Part shown: positions 18,396-26,509 of the stretch, piece after piece | Position numbering within the stretch: the stretch's first letter is position 1 | How the letters are laid out: each line of letters opens with the position of its first letter | Assembly (NCBI GenBank): GCA_031368215.1 | Contig: JANLRD010000041.1 | Location: 1-64,000 of the forward strand | Direction: 5' to 3' | DNA length: 64,000 bases | DNA from: JANLQX01 sp031368215 | GTDB lineage: Bacteria; Actinomycetota; Acidimicrobiia; Acidimicrobiales; JANYDT01 | The notes under the pieces: generated by a model | Told to the model about the DNA's origin: nothing | Databases searched by the model: none | Seen by the model: the letters and a program-made list of their open reading frames with translations, nothing else | Translations under genes and position numbers: made by a program

Positions 18396-18671
18396 CTAGC
18401 CGGCGAGACGGCCGAGGAGAACTCGGCGCTCCCCTTCGGTCAGCCCGCCCCAGATGCCGTGCGGTTCGCGGATCGAGATGGCGTAGTCGAGACAGTCCTG
18501 GCGTACGCAACAGCCGGCGCAGATGCCTTTGGCGTTGTACTCACGTCGGTCCTTGTCGTCTTTTCGCTCGAACGTGTTCGGCGGAAAGAACATCGACGAT
18601 TGCGGCCCTCGGCACGCAGCGCGTGCCTGCCAGCTGGCAACGGACTGCACGGTCATAGCGCTCTGCAGCAT
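18396..18671 (-). CDS. whiB: WhiB-family iron-sulfur regulator
   Basis: 91 residues with the four cluster ligands Cys20, Cys51, Cys54 and Cys60 (an additional Cys55 is present), the GIWGG turn (72-76) and a basic C-terminal end (ERRVLLGRLAG). WhiB proteins are actinobacterial [4Fe-4S] transcription factors that usually act with the principal sigma factor and respond to redox or nitric oxide. In Mycobacterium, whiB4 (Rv3681c) neighbours the paired ATPases Rv3679-Rv3680; here the same ATPase pair lies one gene away, so a WhiB4-like role is plausible. Starts at 18671 or at the second ATG (18656) are both possible. Confidence 0.92.
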   Translation of the reverse strand: MLQSAMTVQSVASWQARAACRGPQSSMFFPPNTFERKDDKDRREYNAKGICAGCCVRQDCLDYAISIREPHGIWGGLTEGERRVLLGRLAG

Positions 18672-18828
18672 GTGGACCCTCTCCCCAGATCGGTCACTGA
18701 ACAGCGTAACGCTGGTGTGACGCCCGACACAAGGGGGCGGGAACAGAAATCTCTGAAATCGACCACGCAGCGGCGTTCCCGCAGCCTGGAGGCTGTCCGG
18801 GAGCCGAACGACCGACCCCTCGGATCGG

Positions 18829-20226
18829 TCAGTGACCCGCGTCCTTGGCTCCGCCTTCGAGCGGCTCCACCTCGAGCAGGAGCCCGTCGACGGCCACCAC
18901 GCGGACCGGTGCGCCAGCGGCGATCGGCGTGGCCCGATTGGTCCGGGCCCGCCAGGGGGCGCCGAGCACGCGCACGACGCCTTCCGGGCCGATTCCGTCG
19001 ACGGCAGTGCCGACCTCGCCGATCATCGCCTCACGACCGATGGTCGGGGTGGCGAAACGAGTGCGCACCATCGTCGGCATCCCGTTGACCATGAACAGCA
19101 CCGTCATGAGCACCATGACCCCGATCATGTACACCGGCACCCGGATGCCGTCGGTGAACAGGGTGAACGACCCGGCGACGAGACCGACTGTTCCCACACC
19201 GGTCCAGAATCGCGGTGAGCCGGCCTGCACATCAACGGCGAAGCCGAGCATGGCGACGACGATGAGGATCACGCCGACGGGCCGTGTCGGGAGGTTCCCC
19301 AGGCCGGCGACGGCGAGAACGAACGCGGCGAGCCCCACGAACGCGGCGATGCCGACGCCCCCGGTGAAGAACTCGAACACGAACAGGGCGAGCGCGATCA
19401 CGAAAAGTAGATAGGCCACGGACGGATTCACCGCGGTGTGGAGCAGCCGGTCGAGCAAGCCGAGTTTGGCGAAGCGGACCGCGTTGACCTTGGCGGTCAG
19501 TTTGCCGTCGGCCTCCGTGGCGGGGAAGGCGGTGTCGAGGGTCTTCCCGGCGATGGTCCGGCCGTCGAGTTCGCCGACGAACTGCACCAGCACGGGCGCG
19601 TTGCTCTGGGCCAACCCGGCCTTCACCGCTTCATTCTGGGTGTAGCGCCGTCCGACAAGCGGATCGCCGGCGGCCGCGGGGGTGGAGTTGCCGATGCGGG
19701 TGCTGGGCGCCATGCCGACCACGTCGGCTGCCGCGACGAGGCGGTTCGCACCACCGTTGGCCCGTGCCCCGAGCGGTCCGACCCAGACGGCGATGGGGAC
19801 GCGTTTCTCGTTGCGCAGTGCGTTCTCCAGCGCGTCGAGCTGGCGCTGGGGCAGCAGCGAACCCGGAGAGTCGAGCTGGATGACGAGCGCCTCCACGCCG
19901 TCGGAGACCGCCTTGTCGACCGAGGACAGGATGAAGCGCTTCATGATCGGGTCGATGTAGCCGGTCACCTCGATGACGTTGACGCCTTTCGACGAGGACG
20001 CGGATGCCGCCGGTGGTGCTGTCGCGGCGGTGTCCGTGTCGGTCGGGGGAGTCGTCGACGCCGATGCCGCCGGGCCGGCCAACGCAGCGAACGCAGCGAA
20101 CAGCGCCAAGGCGCCCACAACCACCCGACCGGTCCGGACCGAGCGTGCCGCGCCTGCGTCGCCCGCGGCTGCGGGTCGAGTGGAGCGGAGGTTGTGGTGT
20201 GGGGCACGTAGCGTGATGGAGCGCAC
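18829..20226 (-). CDS. NfeD-like membrane protein with a ClpP-type domain
   Basis: 465 residues. A signal-like helix near residue 40 is followed by a Thr/Ala-rich linker, a ClpP/SppA-type domain (about 80-240, with LVIQLDSPGS and MAPSTRIG), four or so membrane helices (about 265-385) and a C-terminal NfeD OB-like domain. This is the long NfeD form linked to membrane-protein quality control and partner stomatins. The serine expected in the ARAASAG-type motif is replaced: the sequence reads GARANGGAN, so the protease may be inactive. The gene is divergent from the ATPase pair. The start is GTG at 20226. Confidence 0.8.
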   Translation of the reverse strand: MRSITLRAPHHNLRSTRPAAAGDAGAARSVRTGRVVVGALALFAAFAALAGPAASASTTPPTDTDTAATAPPAASASSSKGVNVIEVTGYIDPIMKRFILSSVDKAVSDGVEALVIQLDSPGSLLPQRQLDALENALRNEKRVPIAVWVGPLGARANGGANRLVAAADVVGMAPSTRIGNSTPAAAGDPLVGRRYTQNEAVKAGLAQSNAPVLVQFVGELDGRTIAGKTLDTAFPATEADGKLTAKVNAVRFAKLGLLDRLLHTAVNPSVAYLLFVIALALFVFEFFTGGVGIAAFVGLAAFVLAVAGLGNLPTRPVGVILIVVAMLGFAVDVQAGSPRFWTGVGTVGLVAGSFTLFTDGIRVPVYMIGVMVLMTVLFMVNGMPTMVRTRFATPTIGREAMIGEVGTAVDGIGPEGVVRVLGAPWRARTNRATPIAAGAPVRVVAVDGLLLEVEPLEGGAKDAGH

Positions 20227-20311
20227 GGGAAGGCTTTCGGGTCAGTCAGTAGGCATCGCGCGCCGCACGAGACGGCGCGGTTCAACCGAAGAGGATGAGG
20301 CACGGAGAAAC

Positions 20312-21259
20312 ATGGAGGTCGAGCAATTCTTCAGCACCGTGCGCCTCCTGCTGATCGTCGGCAAGGGCGGAGTCGGCAAGACCAGTGTGGCCGCCACGAT
20401 CGCCAACGTCGCTTCGTCAACGGGAAGGTCCGTCCTGATCGCTGATGTCGACGGCCGCCATGGTGCCGCGGCCGCCTTCGGGGTGACCGATCTCTCCTAC
20501 GACGAACAAGTTCTCGTGCCCGGTGACCCGGCAACCGGACGCGGGACCGTATCGGGGAGGACACTGACCGCGGACGACGCTCTGGTCGAGTACCTCGCCG
20601 ACCACGGCATGGGTCGGCTGGCCCGCAAACTGGCGTCGAATGGGGTGGTCGACGTGATCGCCACTGCCACACCGGGCATCAAGGACCTGCTCGTGCTCGG
20701 GAAGGTCAAGCAGCTCGTCGCCGAGGCCCGCCACGACCTGATCATCCTGGACACCCCGGCGTCGGGCCACGCGGTCACGTTCCTCCGCAGCGCTCGGGCC
20801 CTCGCCGACTCGGTGGCCAGCGGGCGCATCCGCCGCCAGGCCGACGAGGTGATGACCGTGCTCAGCGACCACGATCGCTGCCGTGTGGTCCTGGTCACCC
20901 TGGCCGAGGAGACACCGGTCAATGAGACGATCGAGACGGCATTCACCCTCGAAGACGAGGTCGGTGTCGCCCTGACGCCGATCGTCGTGAACGCTGTGCT
21001 CGACGTACCGCCCGCCGTACCCGCCGGGGCGCTGGCGCGTCTCGATCCCGCCCAGCGTGAGGCGGTATCGGTGGCCCTCGGGGTGGAGCGGACCCGCGCC
21101 GAGGCCCAGCATGAACAGCTGGCCCGTCTGAGAGAAGCGCTCCCGCTCCCCCAGATCGTCCTCCCGGAACGGGTCGGCACCCGCCTCGACGCCGTCGATT
21201 TCGCCGGGCTGGCCGAGGCCTTCGTCGCGTCGCTCTCCGAGATAGGGGGCGGACCATGA
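20312..21259 (+). CDS. ArsA/GET3-like ATPase (first of pair)
   Basis: 315 residues. It opens with the deviant Walker A motif GKGGVGKTS, a following DVDGR switch region and a LDTPASGH segment, as in the actinobacterial 'anion-transporting ATPase' pair represented by Rv3679. Those ATPases work together as a heteromeric complex near whiB4 and influence redox and metabolic stress tolerance; that role is taken from the family. The ATG at 20312 is preceded by CGGAG and is preferred over longer frames, which would overlap the NfeD gene. The partner gene starts 52 nt after it. Confidence 0.87.
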   Translation: MEVEQFFSTVRLLLIVGKGGVGKTSVAATIANVASSTGRSVLIADVDGRHGAAAAFGVTDLSYDEQVLVPGDPATGRGTVSGRTLTADDALVEYLADHGMGRLARKLASNGVVDVIATATPGIKDLLVLGKVKQLVAEARHDLIILDTPASGHAVTFLRSARALADSVASGRIRRQADEVMTVLSDHDRCRVVLVTLAEETPVNETIETAFTLEDEVGVALTPIVVNAVLDVPPAVPAGALARLDPAQREAVSVALGVERTRAEAQHEQLARLREALPLPQIVLPERVGTRLDAVDFAGLAEAFVASLSEIGGGP

Positions 21260-21311
21260 CGCGCTCCCTGGCCCATTCCGACCGCTTGGCGGACTTCTCC
21301 GGACGCCGCTC

Positions 21312-22493
21312 ATGAACCACTCGTTGGCGGAACTCACCGCGACTCGACGCGTGCTCGTCACCTGCGGGGCGGGAGGCGTCGGCAAGACCACCACGGCCGC
21401 CGCCCTCGGCCTGGCCGCCGCCCTCGGTGGACGGCGGGTTGCCGTCGTCACGATCGACCCGGCCCGGCGCCTCGCCGACGCGCTCGGCCTCGACGCGCTC
21501 GCCAACCAGCCCCAGCGCGTCGATCTCGACTCGCTGCGCAGCGCAGGCGCGGTCAACGGCCGACGGGCCAACTGGTGGGCGCCCATCGACCCAACATCGG
21601 CCGAGGCCGCCGCGGCGGCGGCGGGTCAGCTCTGGGCACTCATGCTCGACGCCCGGGCGACCTTCGACGACCTGATCCGCCGGCACGCACCGTCGACCGA
21701 GCAAGCCGAACGGATCCTCGCCAACCGGCTCTACCGAAACATCTCCGGTGCCCTGTCCGGCACCCAGGAGTACATGGCGGTCGAGAAGCTGCACGAACTG
21801 GTGACGGCGCCGCGCGACATGGACGGCAACCCGATCGAACCCTTCGACTGCGTCATCGTCGACACCCCGCCGACCCGCAACGCGCTCGACGTGCTCGCCG
21901 CTCCCGAACGCCTCACCCGTTTCCTCGACAACCGCGTGTTCCGGGCCATGATGGCGCCGGCGCGACGCGGCTTGCGCGTCGTGGGCGTCGCTGCGCAGGC
22001 CGCGCTGGCAGCACTCGGCAAGGTCGTCGGCACGGAGGTCATCGGCGACGCCGTCGCGTTCTTCCGGGCATTCGACGGGATGGAGGAGGGCTTCCGCGAG
22101 CGGGCGCAGGAGTCGCTGGCCCTCCTGCGTGACGACGCAACAGCATGGATTCTCGTCACGACACCGCGGGCCGAGACCGTCGAAGAGGCCGTCTTCTTCG
22201 CCGGCGCGCTCGGTGAGATGGGACTCCGGGTCGATGCCGTGGTGGCCAACCGGATCCAGCCCCACATCGATCCGCTCCCCGCCATCCCGCCAACGCCGGG
22301 TCCGCTGCGCACAGCCGTCATGCGCGCCCATGCCATCGACGCACGCGCCGAAGCCCATCGCCGCGTGCTCTTACCGCTGCGTACCGCTGTCGGCCCGACC
22401 GCGGCGTTCGCCGAGGTGCCGATGGCCCCCGTCGACGTCCACGACCTCCACGGCCTGGCCACCATCGCCGAAGCCCTGTGCGACCCCGCGTAG
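21312..22493 (+). CDS. ArsA/GET3-like ATPase (second of pair)
   Basis: 393 residues. The N-terminus has GAGGVGKTTT, a TIDPARRLADALG switch I region and VDTPPTRNALDV, all typical of ArsA-type ATPases such as Rv3680. It has a long helical middle region. It forms an operon with the preceding ATPase and most likely a complex with it. The gene ends with a TAG that is followed 9 nt later by a full copy of the stop-proximal hairpin repeat. Confidence 0.87.
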   Translation: MNHSLAELTATRRVLVTCGAGGVGKTTTAAALGLAAALGGRRVAVVTIDPARRLADALGLDALANQPQRVDLDSLRSAGAVNGRRANWWAPIDPTSAEAAAAAAGQLWALMLDARATFDDLIRRHAPSTEQAERILANRLYRNISGALSGTQEYMAVEKLHELVTAPRDMDGNPIEPFDCVIVDTPPTRNALDVLAAPERLTRFLDNRVFRAMMAPARRGLRVVGVAAQAALAALGKVVGTEVIGDAVAFFRAFDGMEEGFRERAQESLALLRDDATAWILVTTPRAETVEEAVFFAGALGEMGLRVDAVVANRIQPHIDPLPAIPPTPGPLRTAVMRAHAIDARAEAHRRVLLPLRTAVGPTAAFAEVPMAPVDVHDLHGLATIAEALCDPA

Positions 22494-22501
22494 TCCGTCG
22501 G

Positions 22502-22574
22502 CGTTGGGAGAGAGGTTGCCCCCGTATATGGGGGCAGAACACCTCCTAACGTCGCTCGGAGGTGTTCAGCCGCA
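22502..22574 (+). repeat. Stop-proximal hairpin repeat, copy A
   Basis: Order: GTTGGGAGAGAGGTTG leader, hairpin 1 (CCCCCGTATATGGGGG, with a G-U pair), then hairpin 2 (AACACCTCC ... GGAGGTGTT), then CAGCCGCA. It begins 9 nt after the stop of the second ATPase gene and has the same orientation. The leader GTTGGGAG can also pair with CTCCTAAC in the loop of hairpin 2. Confidence 0.85.
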
Positions 22575-22600
22575 GTGCACCGCCGTGGACTGCCGGCCGG

Positions 22601-22606
22601 TAGCGT
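22601..22606 (+). promoter_or_regulatory. -10 box for receiver-like gene (leaderless type)
   Basis: TAGCGT, 7 nt, then the GTG at 22614. It lies 26 nt after repeat copy A. Confidence 0.45.
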
Positions 22607-22613
22607 GGTCGCC

Positions 22614-23054
22614 GTGCCGCATGTGCTGATCGCCGCCGATGCTCCCTGGGTCCACGAAGAAGTCGGGTCGGCGCTGCCGGCCGACGCCACCGTGCGCAAC
22701 CTCATCAACGGGGCCGCGGTTCGAACGGCGGTGAGCGAGGAGACCCCCGACCTCGTCATCTTGGACTCGCAGATCTCCAACATGGGCGCGATGGCGGTCA
22801 CGTACGACCTGCGCAACGAGGAATCGGGCGGACGGCTTCCTCACGTACCGGTGCTGATCCTCCTCGATCGTCCGTCCGATGTGTTCCTCGCCCAGCAATG
22901 CAAGGCCGAGGGCTACCTGGTCAAACCCCTCGACCCACTCCGGGTGCGACGCGCCACAGCGGCCCTGCTTGCAGGCGGCACCTTCCTCGACAAGGTGATC
23001 CAATCGGATGCTTCGACGAACTACAGGGCGACACCCGACTCGACGGCGCGCTGA
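22614..23054 (+). CDS. Response-regulator receiver-like protein
   Basis: 146 residues, mostly one CheY-like fold: PHVLIAADAPWV (strand 1), LVILDSQIS with the likely phosphoacceptor Asp, VLILLD, and GYLVKPLDPLRV with the conserved Lys-Pro. The usual acidic pair at the end of strand 1 is reduced to one Asp, so phosphorylation is uncertain. There is no DNA-binding domain; the last 20 residues are a short tail. The start is the GTG at 22614, chosen because a TAGCGT box sits 7 nt before it; an in-frame GTG at 22575 would start just outside the upstream repeat. Confidence 0.7.
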   Translation: MPHVLIAADAPWVHEEVGSALPADATVRNLINGAAVRTAVSEETPDLVILDSQISNMGAMAVTYDLRNEESGGRLPHVPVLILLDRPSDVFLAQQCKAEGYLVKPLDPLRVRRATAALLAGGTFLDKVIQSDASTNYRATPDSTAR

Positions 23055-23129
23055 CCCGCGACATCGAGCGGGGCGACGATTCGCTCGCCGATGCACCCTC
23101 GAGCAGCCCGCTAGAGTGTTCGACCGCTA

Positions 23130-23206
23130 CGGGATGTAGCGCAGCTTGGTAGCGCGCCACGTTCGGGACGTGGAGGCCGGGGGTTCAAGTCCCCCCATCC
23201 CGACCA
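23130..23206 (+). tRNA. tRNA-Pro (anticodon CGG)
   Basis: 77 nt including an encoded CCA. The acceptor CGGGATG pairs with CATCCCG, and the anticodon arm is CCACG-TTCGGGA-CGTGG, giving anticodon CGG. A GGTTCAAGTCC T-arm is present. It is followed directly by a terminator hairpin. Confidence 0.95.
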
Positions 23207-23208
23207 AT

Positions 23209-23238
23209 CCGCCGCCCCCATCCGGAGGGCGGCGGTTT
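23209..23238 (+). terminator. Terminator after tRNA-Pro
   Basis: CCGCCGCCC (23209-23217) pairs with GGGCGGCGG (23227-23235), with a 9-nt loop and TTT after the stem. Confidence 0.65.
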
Positions 23239-23293
23239 CGCGCCGGGACCCGAACGCGCCGCGCCGGCAGCCCGAACGTAGGAACATGACTCC

Positions 23294-23584
23294 GTGCGAT
23301 TCGACGAGTTCCAACGCGTGATCGAGGAGACGTACGGTGCCCGGGACCGCGAACGGGGACAGGCGGCGGCGGTCGCGTGGTTGGCCGAAGAGGTGGGTGA
23401 GCTGGCCAAGGCAGCCCGCAAGGGCACGCGCGAGGAACAGCTGCATGAACTCGGCGACGTGATCGCGTGGGTCACCTCGCTCGCCAACCAACTCGGGCTC
23501 TCCATGACCGAAGCCATCGAGCGATACGCCGACGGCTGTCCTCGTTGTTACGCGCTCCCCTGTGTTTGCGCCCTGACGCAGTGA
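23294..23584 (+). CDS. MazG-like nucleotide pyrophosphohydrolase
   Basis: 96 residues, a single MazG/dUTPase-like all-helical domain with the metal motifs EEVGELAKA and ELGDVIAW (ExxE and ExxD). Such proteins hydrolyse nucleoside triphosphates to monophosphates and remove abnormal nucleotides. The C-terminus is cysteine-rich (CPRCYALPCVC), a small zinc-binding-like tail seen in one branch of short MazG proteins. The start is GTG at 23294. It stands between tRNA-Pro and an MFS gene on the same strand. Confidence 0.8.
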   Translation: MRFDEFQRVIEETYGARDRERGQAAAVAWLAEEVGELAKAARKGTREEQLHELGDVIAWVTSLANQLGLSMTEAIERYADGCPRCYALPCVCALTQ

Positions 23585-23651
23585 CCTCGATGCCGAGCGT
23601 CCGACCCGTTTCGCGCCTCCCCCATTCCCGGTTCGTCAACGGGGCGAACGG

Positions 23652-24851
23652 TTGACAGGGAACTCATCGACGGACACCCGCTCGATCCTCGTCACCCGTG
23701 GCCTGCGAGCCGTCGGCGACGGCATCATGTCGGCGAGCCTGGCACCGCTACTGCTCTCTCGCGGCTTCAACGGCCGAACCGTTGGACTGGTCACAACCGC
23801 GACACTGCTCGGTTCAGCGACGAGTCTCTTGCTGGTGACCCGCCTCAGCCGGACGCTTCGTCCGCTGATCGTGCTCACCGGTATGTCGTTGCTCATGGCC
23901 ATCACCGGTTTCACGTTCGCCGCGTCGGGCACCCTCGCCGTACTCCTGGTGGTTTCGGTGATCGGGCCGCTGAATCCGTCGAGCGGCGACGTCTCCGCGT
24001 TCCTTCCCGCTGAACAAACGATCGTCAGCTCGGGCTTTGAAGGGTCGGCCCGGACACGCGCACTCGCACGCTTCGCGCTCGTTGCTTCGGCCGGGGCGGC
24101 CCTGGGTGCGTTCCTTGCGGGACCGATCAGCCGAGTTGGACGTACTGTCGGATTCCGCAGCACGAGAGGCATCGCCCTCGGAGCAATCGTCTACGGCATC
24201 ATCGGCCTCGTCGTCCTCCCGATCTACCTGTGGACGAGCCGCCGAGGCCAATCGGGCGCGGTGACCAACCCGGGCCGGCTCGGCCCGTCGCGCCGGATCA
24301 TCTACGAGCTCACCGCCGTCTTCGCCCTCGACTCGGCCGGCGGTGGCATGGTGGTGAACTCGCTCATCGCCCTGTGGTTGGCGCAGCGATTCGACTTCAC
24401 GTTGGGCCGGATCGGTTTCGTCCTCGGGCTCATGTCGCTAGCGTCAGCGGCATCGGCCTTGTTGTCACCGAAGTTGTCGGCACGCTTCGGGATGGTCGAG
24501 ACGATGGCCCTCACGCATGCTCCAGCGAACATTCTGCTGATCGCTGCCGCTTTCGCGCCGAATCCGCAGCTGGCGGTGCTGTGCCTTGCCGGCCGTTCGC
24601 TCCTGTCGCAGCTCGATGTGCCGCCGCGAGTTGCCTTCGTGATGTCGCTCGTCCAGCCGGAGGAGCGAAGTGCAACGGCGGCGTTCACCAACCTGCCACG
24701 GAGCATCGCCACGGCAAGCACGCCGTGGCTCGGTGGGTGGCTCCTCACGAAGAGCTCGTTCGGATGGCCTCTCGTCATCGGCGGTTCGATGAAACTCGCC
24801 TACGACGCGTTGCTCTGGATCCGATTCCGGAAATTCAGTACGCGCGCGTAG
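23652..24851 (+). CDS. Major facilitator superfamily transporter
   Basis: 399 residues with about twelve predicted membrane helices in two halves separated by a central loop near residue 200. The loop after helix 2 (TRLSRTLRPL) roughly corresponds to the MFS motif A. Substrate and direction are unknown; the paralogous pattern fits efflux or a small-molecule permease. The start is a TTG at 23652, 67 nt after the MazG gene, and the stop is 2 nt before the convergent Rieske gene's stop. Confidence 0.78.
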   Translation: MTGNSSTDTRSILVTRGLRAVGDGIMSASLAPLLLSRGFNGRTVGLVTTATLLGSATSLLLVTRLSRTLRPLIVLTGMSLLMAITGFTFAASGTLAVLLVVSVIGPLNPSSGDVSAFLPAEQTIVSSGFEGSARTRALARFALVASAGAALGAFLAGPISRVGRTVGFRSTRGIALGAIVYGIIGLVVLPIYLWTSRRGQSGAVTNPGRLGPSRRIIYELTAVFALDSAGGGMVVNSLIALWLAQRFDFTLGRIGFVLGLMSLASAASALLSPKLSARFGMVETMALTHAPANILLIAAAFAPNPQLAVLCLAGRSLLSQLDVPPRVAFVMSLVQPEERSATAAFTNLPRSIATASTPWLGGWLLTKSSFGWPLVIGGSMKLAYDALLWIRFRKFSTRA

Positions 24852-24853
24852 GG

Positions 24854-25171
24854 TCAGTCGGGCACCTCGACGTAGACGATGCCCTCCTCAACGGTCACGT
24901 CGTACGTCGGGAGTACGGCATCGCTGGGGTGAGCGCAGACCCCGGTGAACACGTCGAAACGCCACGAATGAAGCGGGCACTCGATCGACCCTGGGCGCCG
25001 ATAGCCGGCGGTCAGCTCAGAACCGTGGTGCGGACAGACGTTGCCGATCGCGACAACGGCGTCGCCCTCGAGGAGCACCAACGCCGACCATCCCTCGCGA
25101 TTCGGGTGGCGTACGACCTTGAGCCCACCGTTGTGGTCGAGCACGTCGCGTTCACAGGCGCGAACTCGCAT
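24854..25171 (-). CDS. Rieske [2Fe-2S] ferredoxin-like protein
   Basis: 105 residues. The two cluster motifs are CPHHG and CPLHSWRFD, spaced as in NirD and aromatic-dioxygenase ferredoxins, with two Cys and two His ligands. It lacks a membrane helix or Tat signal, so it is a soluble electron carrier or the small subunit of a nitrite-reductase-like system; no partner gene is adjacent. The start is the ATG at 25171, with a TAAGGT box 8 nt upstream. Confidence 0.88.
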   Translation of the reverse strand: MRVRACERDVLDHNGGLKVVRHPNREGWSALVLLEGDAVVAIGNVCPHHGSELTAGYRRPGSIECPLHSWRFDVFTGVCAHPSDAVLPTYDVTVEEGIVYVEVPD

Positions 25172-25179
25172 GCGCGCGT

Positions 25180-25185
25180 ACCTTA
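25180..25185 (-). promoter_or_regulatory. -10 box for Rieske gene (leaderless type)
   Basis: Minus-strand TAAGGT, 8 nt, then the ATG at 25171. Confidence 0.4.
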
Positions 25186-25215
25186 GTGGTCCTGTGTGGC
25201 GCTCAGCGCGGGATC

Positions 25216-25303
25216 GGTTTGGCTGTCAAACGCACAGCAACCAGCTCCGCTGTGCTCACGGCCGGAGCGGGTTGGCGACCAAACGAACAGCAACCAACTC
25301 CGC
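25216..25303 (-). repeat. Duplicated 3' end of asd
   Basis: The last codons of asd (25269-25303 on the + strand) recur 53 bp away, just beyond the stop, at 25216-25250. Both copies share the frame GGTTGGC..CAAACG.ACAGCAACCA.CTCCGC, with a few differences over 35 bp. Confidence 0.65.
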
Positions 25304-26317
25304 GATCTGTACCGCGTTCAACGCCGCACCCTTGCGCAAGTTGTCGTTCGAGACGAACAGCACCAGACCGTGATCGACGGTCGGATCCTTGCGGATACGG
25401 CCCACGTAACAGGGGTCCTTGCCCGCCGCTTCAAGCGGCGTGGGGACGTCGAGCAGCTCCACTCCGGGAGCCGCGCCGAGCAGTTCCTTCGCCCGCGCCA
25501 CGGTGATCGGGCGGGCGAACTCCGCGTGGATCGACAGCGAGTGGCCGGTGTAGACGGGCACACGGACACAGGTGCCGGCGACTTTGAGAGCCGGGATCTC
25601 CAGGATCTTGCGGCTCTCGTTGCGGAGCTTGAGCTCCTCGTCGGTCCAGCCCTCGTCGCCCTCGAACACATCCTCCGCATACGCGCCGGCATAGGGGAGG
25701 ACGTTGAACGCAATCGGCTTGACGAACTTCACGGGCGCCGGAATCTCCACCGCTGAGCCGTCACGCGCCAGGCGCGCCGATTCGTCCGCGACCTTGCGCA
25801 CCTGATTCTCGAGTTCGCTGACACCGGCCACACCGCCGCCGGACACCGCCTGGTACGTGGCGGTGATGAGCTTGATCAGACCGGCTTCGACGTGGAGCGG
25901 CTTGAGAACCGGCATGGCGGCCATCGTCGTGCAATTCGGATTGGCGATGATGCGACGGCCGGCAAGCGCCATATCGATCGCGTGGGGGTTGACCTCGCTG
26001 ACGACGAGCGGAACCTCAGGGTCCATGCGCCACGCACTCGAGTTGTCGACGACGACCGCGCCCTGGGCCGCGACCCTCGGTGCAAGAGCCTTCGAGGCGG
26101 TCGCGCCGGCCGAGAAGATCGCGATGTCAACTTCGGAGTAGTCGGCGGTGTCGGCGTCTTCGACGACGATCTCACCACCCTTCCACGGGAGTTTCTTACC
26201 GGCGGAACGCGCCGATGCGAAGTATCGGACCGAGGTCGCTGGGAAGTTCCGCTGCTCGAGGATCTCTCGCATGGCCTCTCCGACCATGCCCGTTGCTCCG
26301 ACGATGCCGATGCGCAT
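25256..26317 (-). CDS. asd: Aspartate-semialdehyde dehydrogenase
   Basis: 353 residues. It starts MRIGIVGATGMVGEAM, the NADP-binding turn; the catalytic cysteine is in NPNCTTM, and the C-terminal active-site His lies in GHSLSIHAEF. The enzyme reduces aspartyl phosphate to aspartate semialdehyde for lysine, threonine, methionine and diaminopimelate synthesis. It follows lysC on the same strand, separated by 192 nt that contain a hairpin repeat. A GAAGGAG Shine-Dalgarno precedes the ATG at 26317, unlike the leaderless starts nearby, which fits an internal operon gene. Confidence 0.95.
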   Translation of the reverse strand: MRIGIVGATGMVGEAMREILEQRNFPATSVRYFASARSAGKKLPWKGGEIVVEDADTADYSEVDIAIFSAGATASKALAPRVAAQGAVVVDNSSAWRMDPEVPLVVSEVNPHAIDMALAGRRIIANPNCTTMAAMPVLKPLHVEAGLIKLITATYQAVSGGGVAGVSELENQVRKVADESARLARDGSAVEIPAPVKFVKPIAFNVLPYAGAYAEDVFEGDEGWTDEELKLRNESRKILEIPALKVAGTCVRVPVYTGHSLSIHAEFARPITVARAKELLGAAPGVELLDVPTPLEAAGKDPCYVGRIRKDPTVDHGLVLFVSNDNLRKGAALNAVQIAELVAVRLVANPLRP

Positions 26318-26427
26318 TGTGCTCGTTCTCCTTCGCCCGGTCCGTGTTCTGCGGGCCGTGAAGTCTCCCACGCAGGGTGGGCGCGTCGATGCAGGTTTTC
26401 GCGTCGCCCGTCCCACGGGCGTTCGGC

Positions 26428-26500
26428 TGCGGCAGAACACCTCCCAGCGGCGTTCGGAGGCGTTTCGCCCCCATATATGGGGGCAACCTCTCTCCCAACG
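26428..26500 (-). repeat. Stop-proximal hairpin repeat, copy B
   Basis: Read on the minus strand: GTTGGGAGAGAGGTTG, CCCCCATATATGGGGG, then AACGCCTCC ... GGAGGTGTT. The base change in stem 2 still pairs (G-U). It begins 9 nt after the lysC stop, between lysC and asd, so it could modulate asd expression. Confidence 0.85.
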
Positions 26501-26509
26501 CGCGCGCCG

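Noticed and set aside
20227..20311. TAGCGT near 20213 as promoter for the ATPase pair
   Set aside because: It lies inside the NfeD coding region about 100 nt from the start; distance does not fit the pattern elsewhere.
23111..23491. Minus-strand frame with GWGDLNPRPPRPERG-like sequence
   Set aside because: This familiar peptide arises from translating the tRNA-Pro antisense; it is not a gene.
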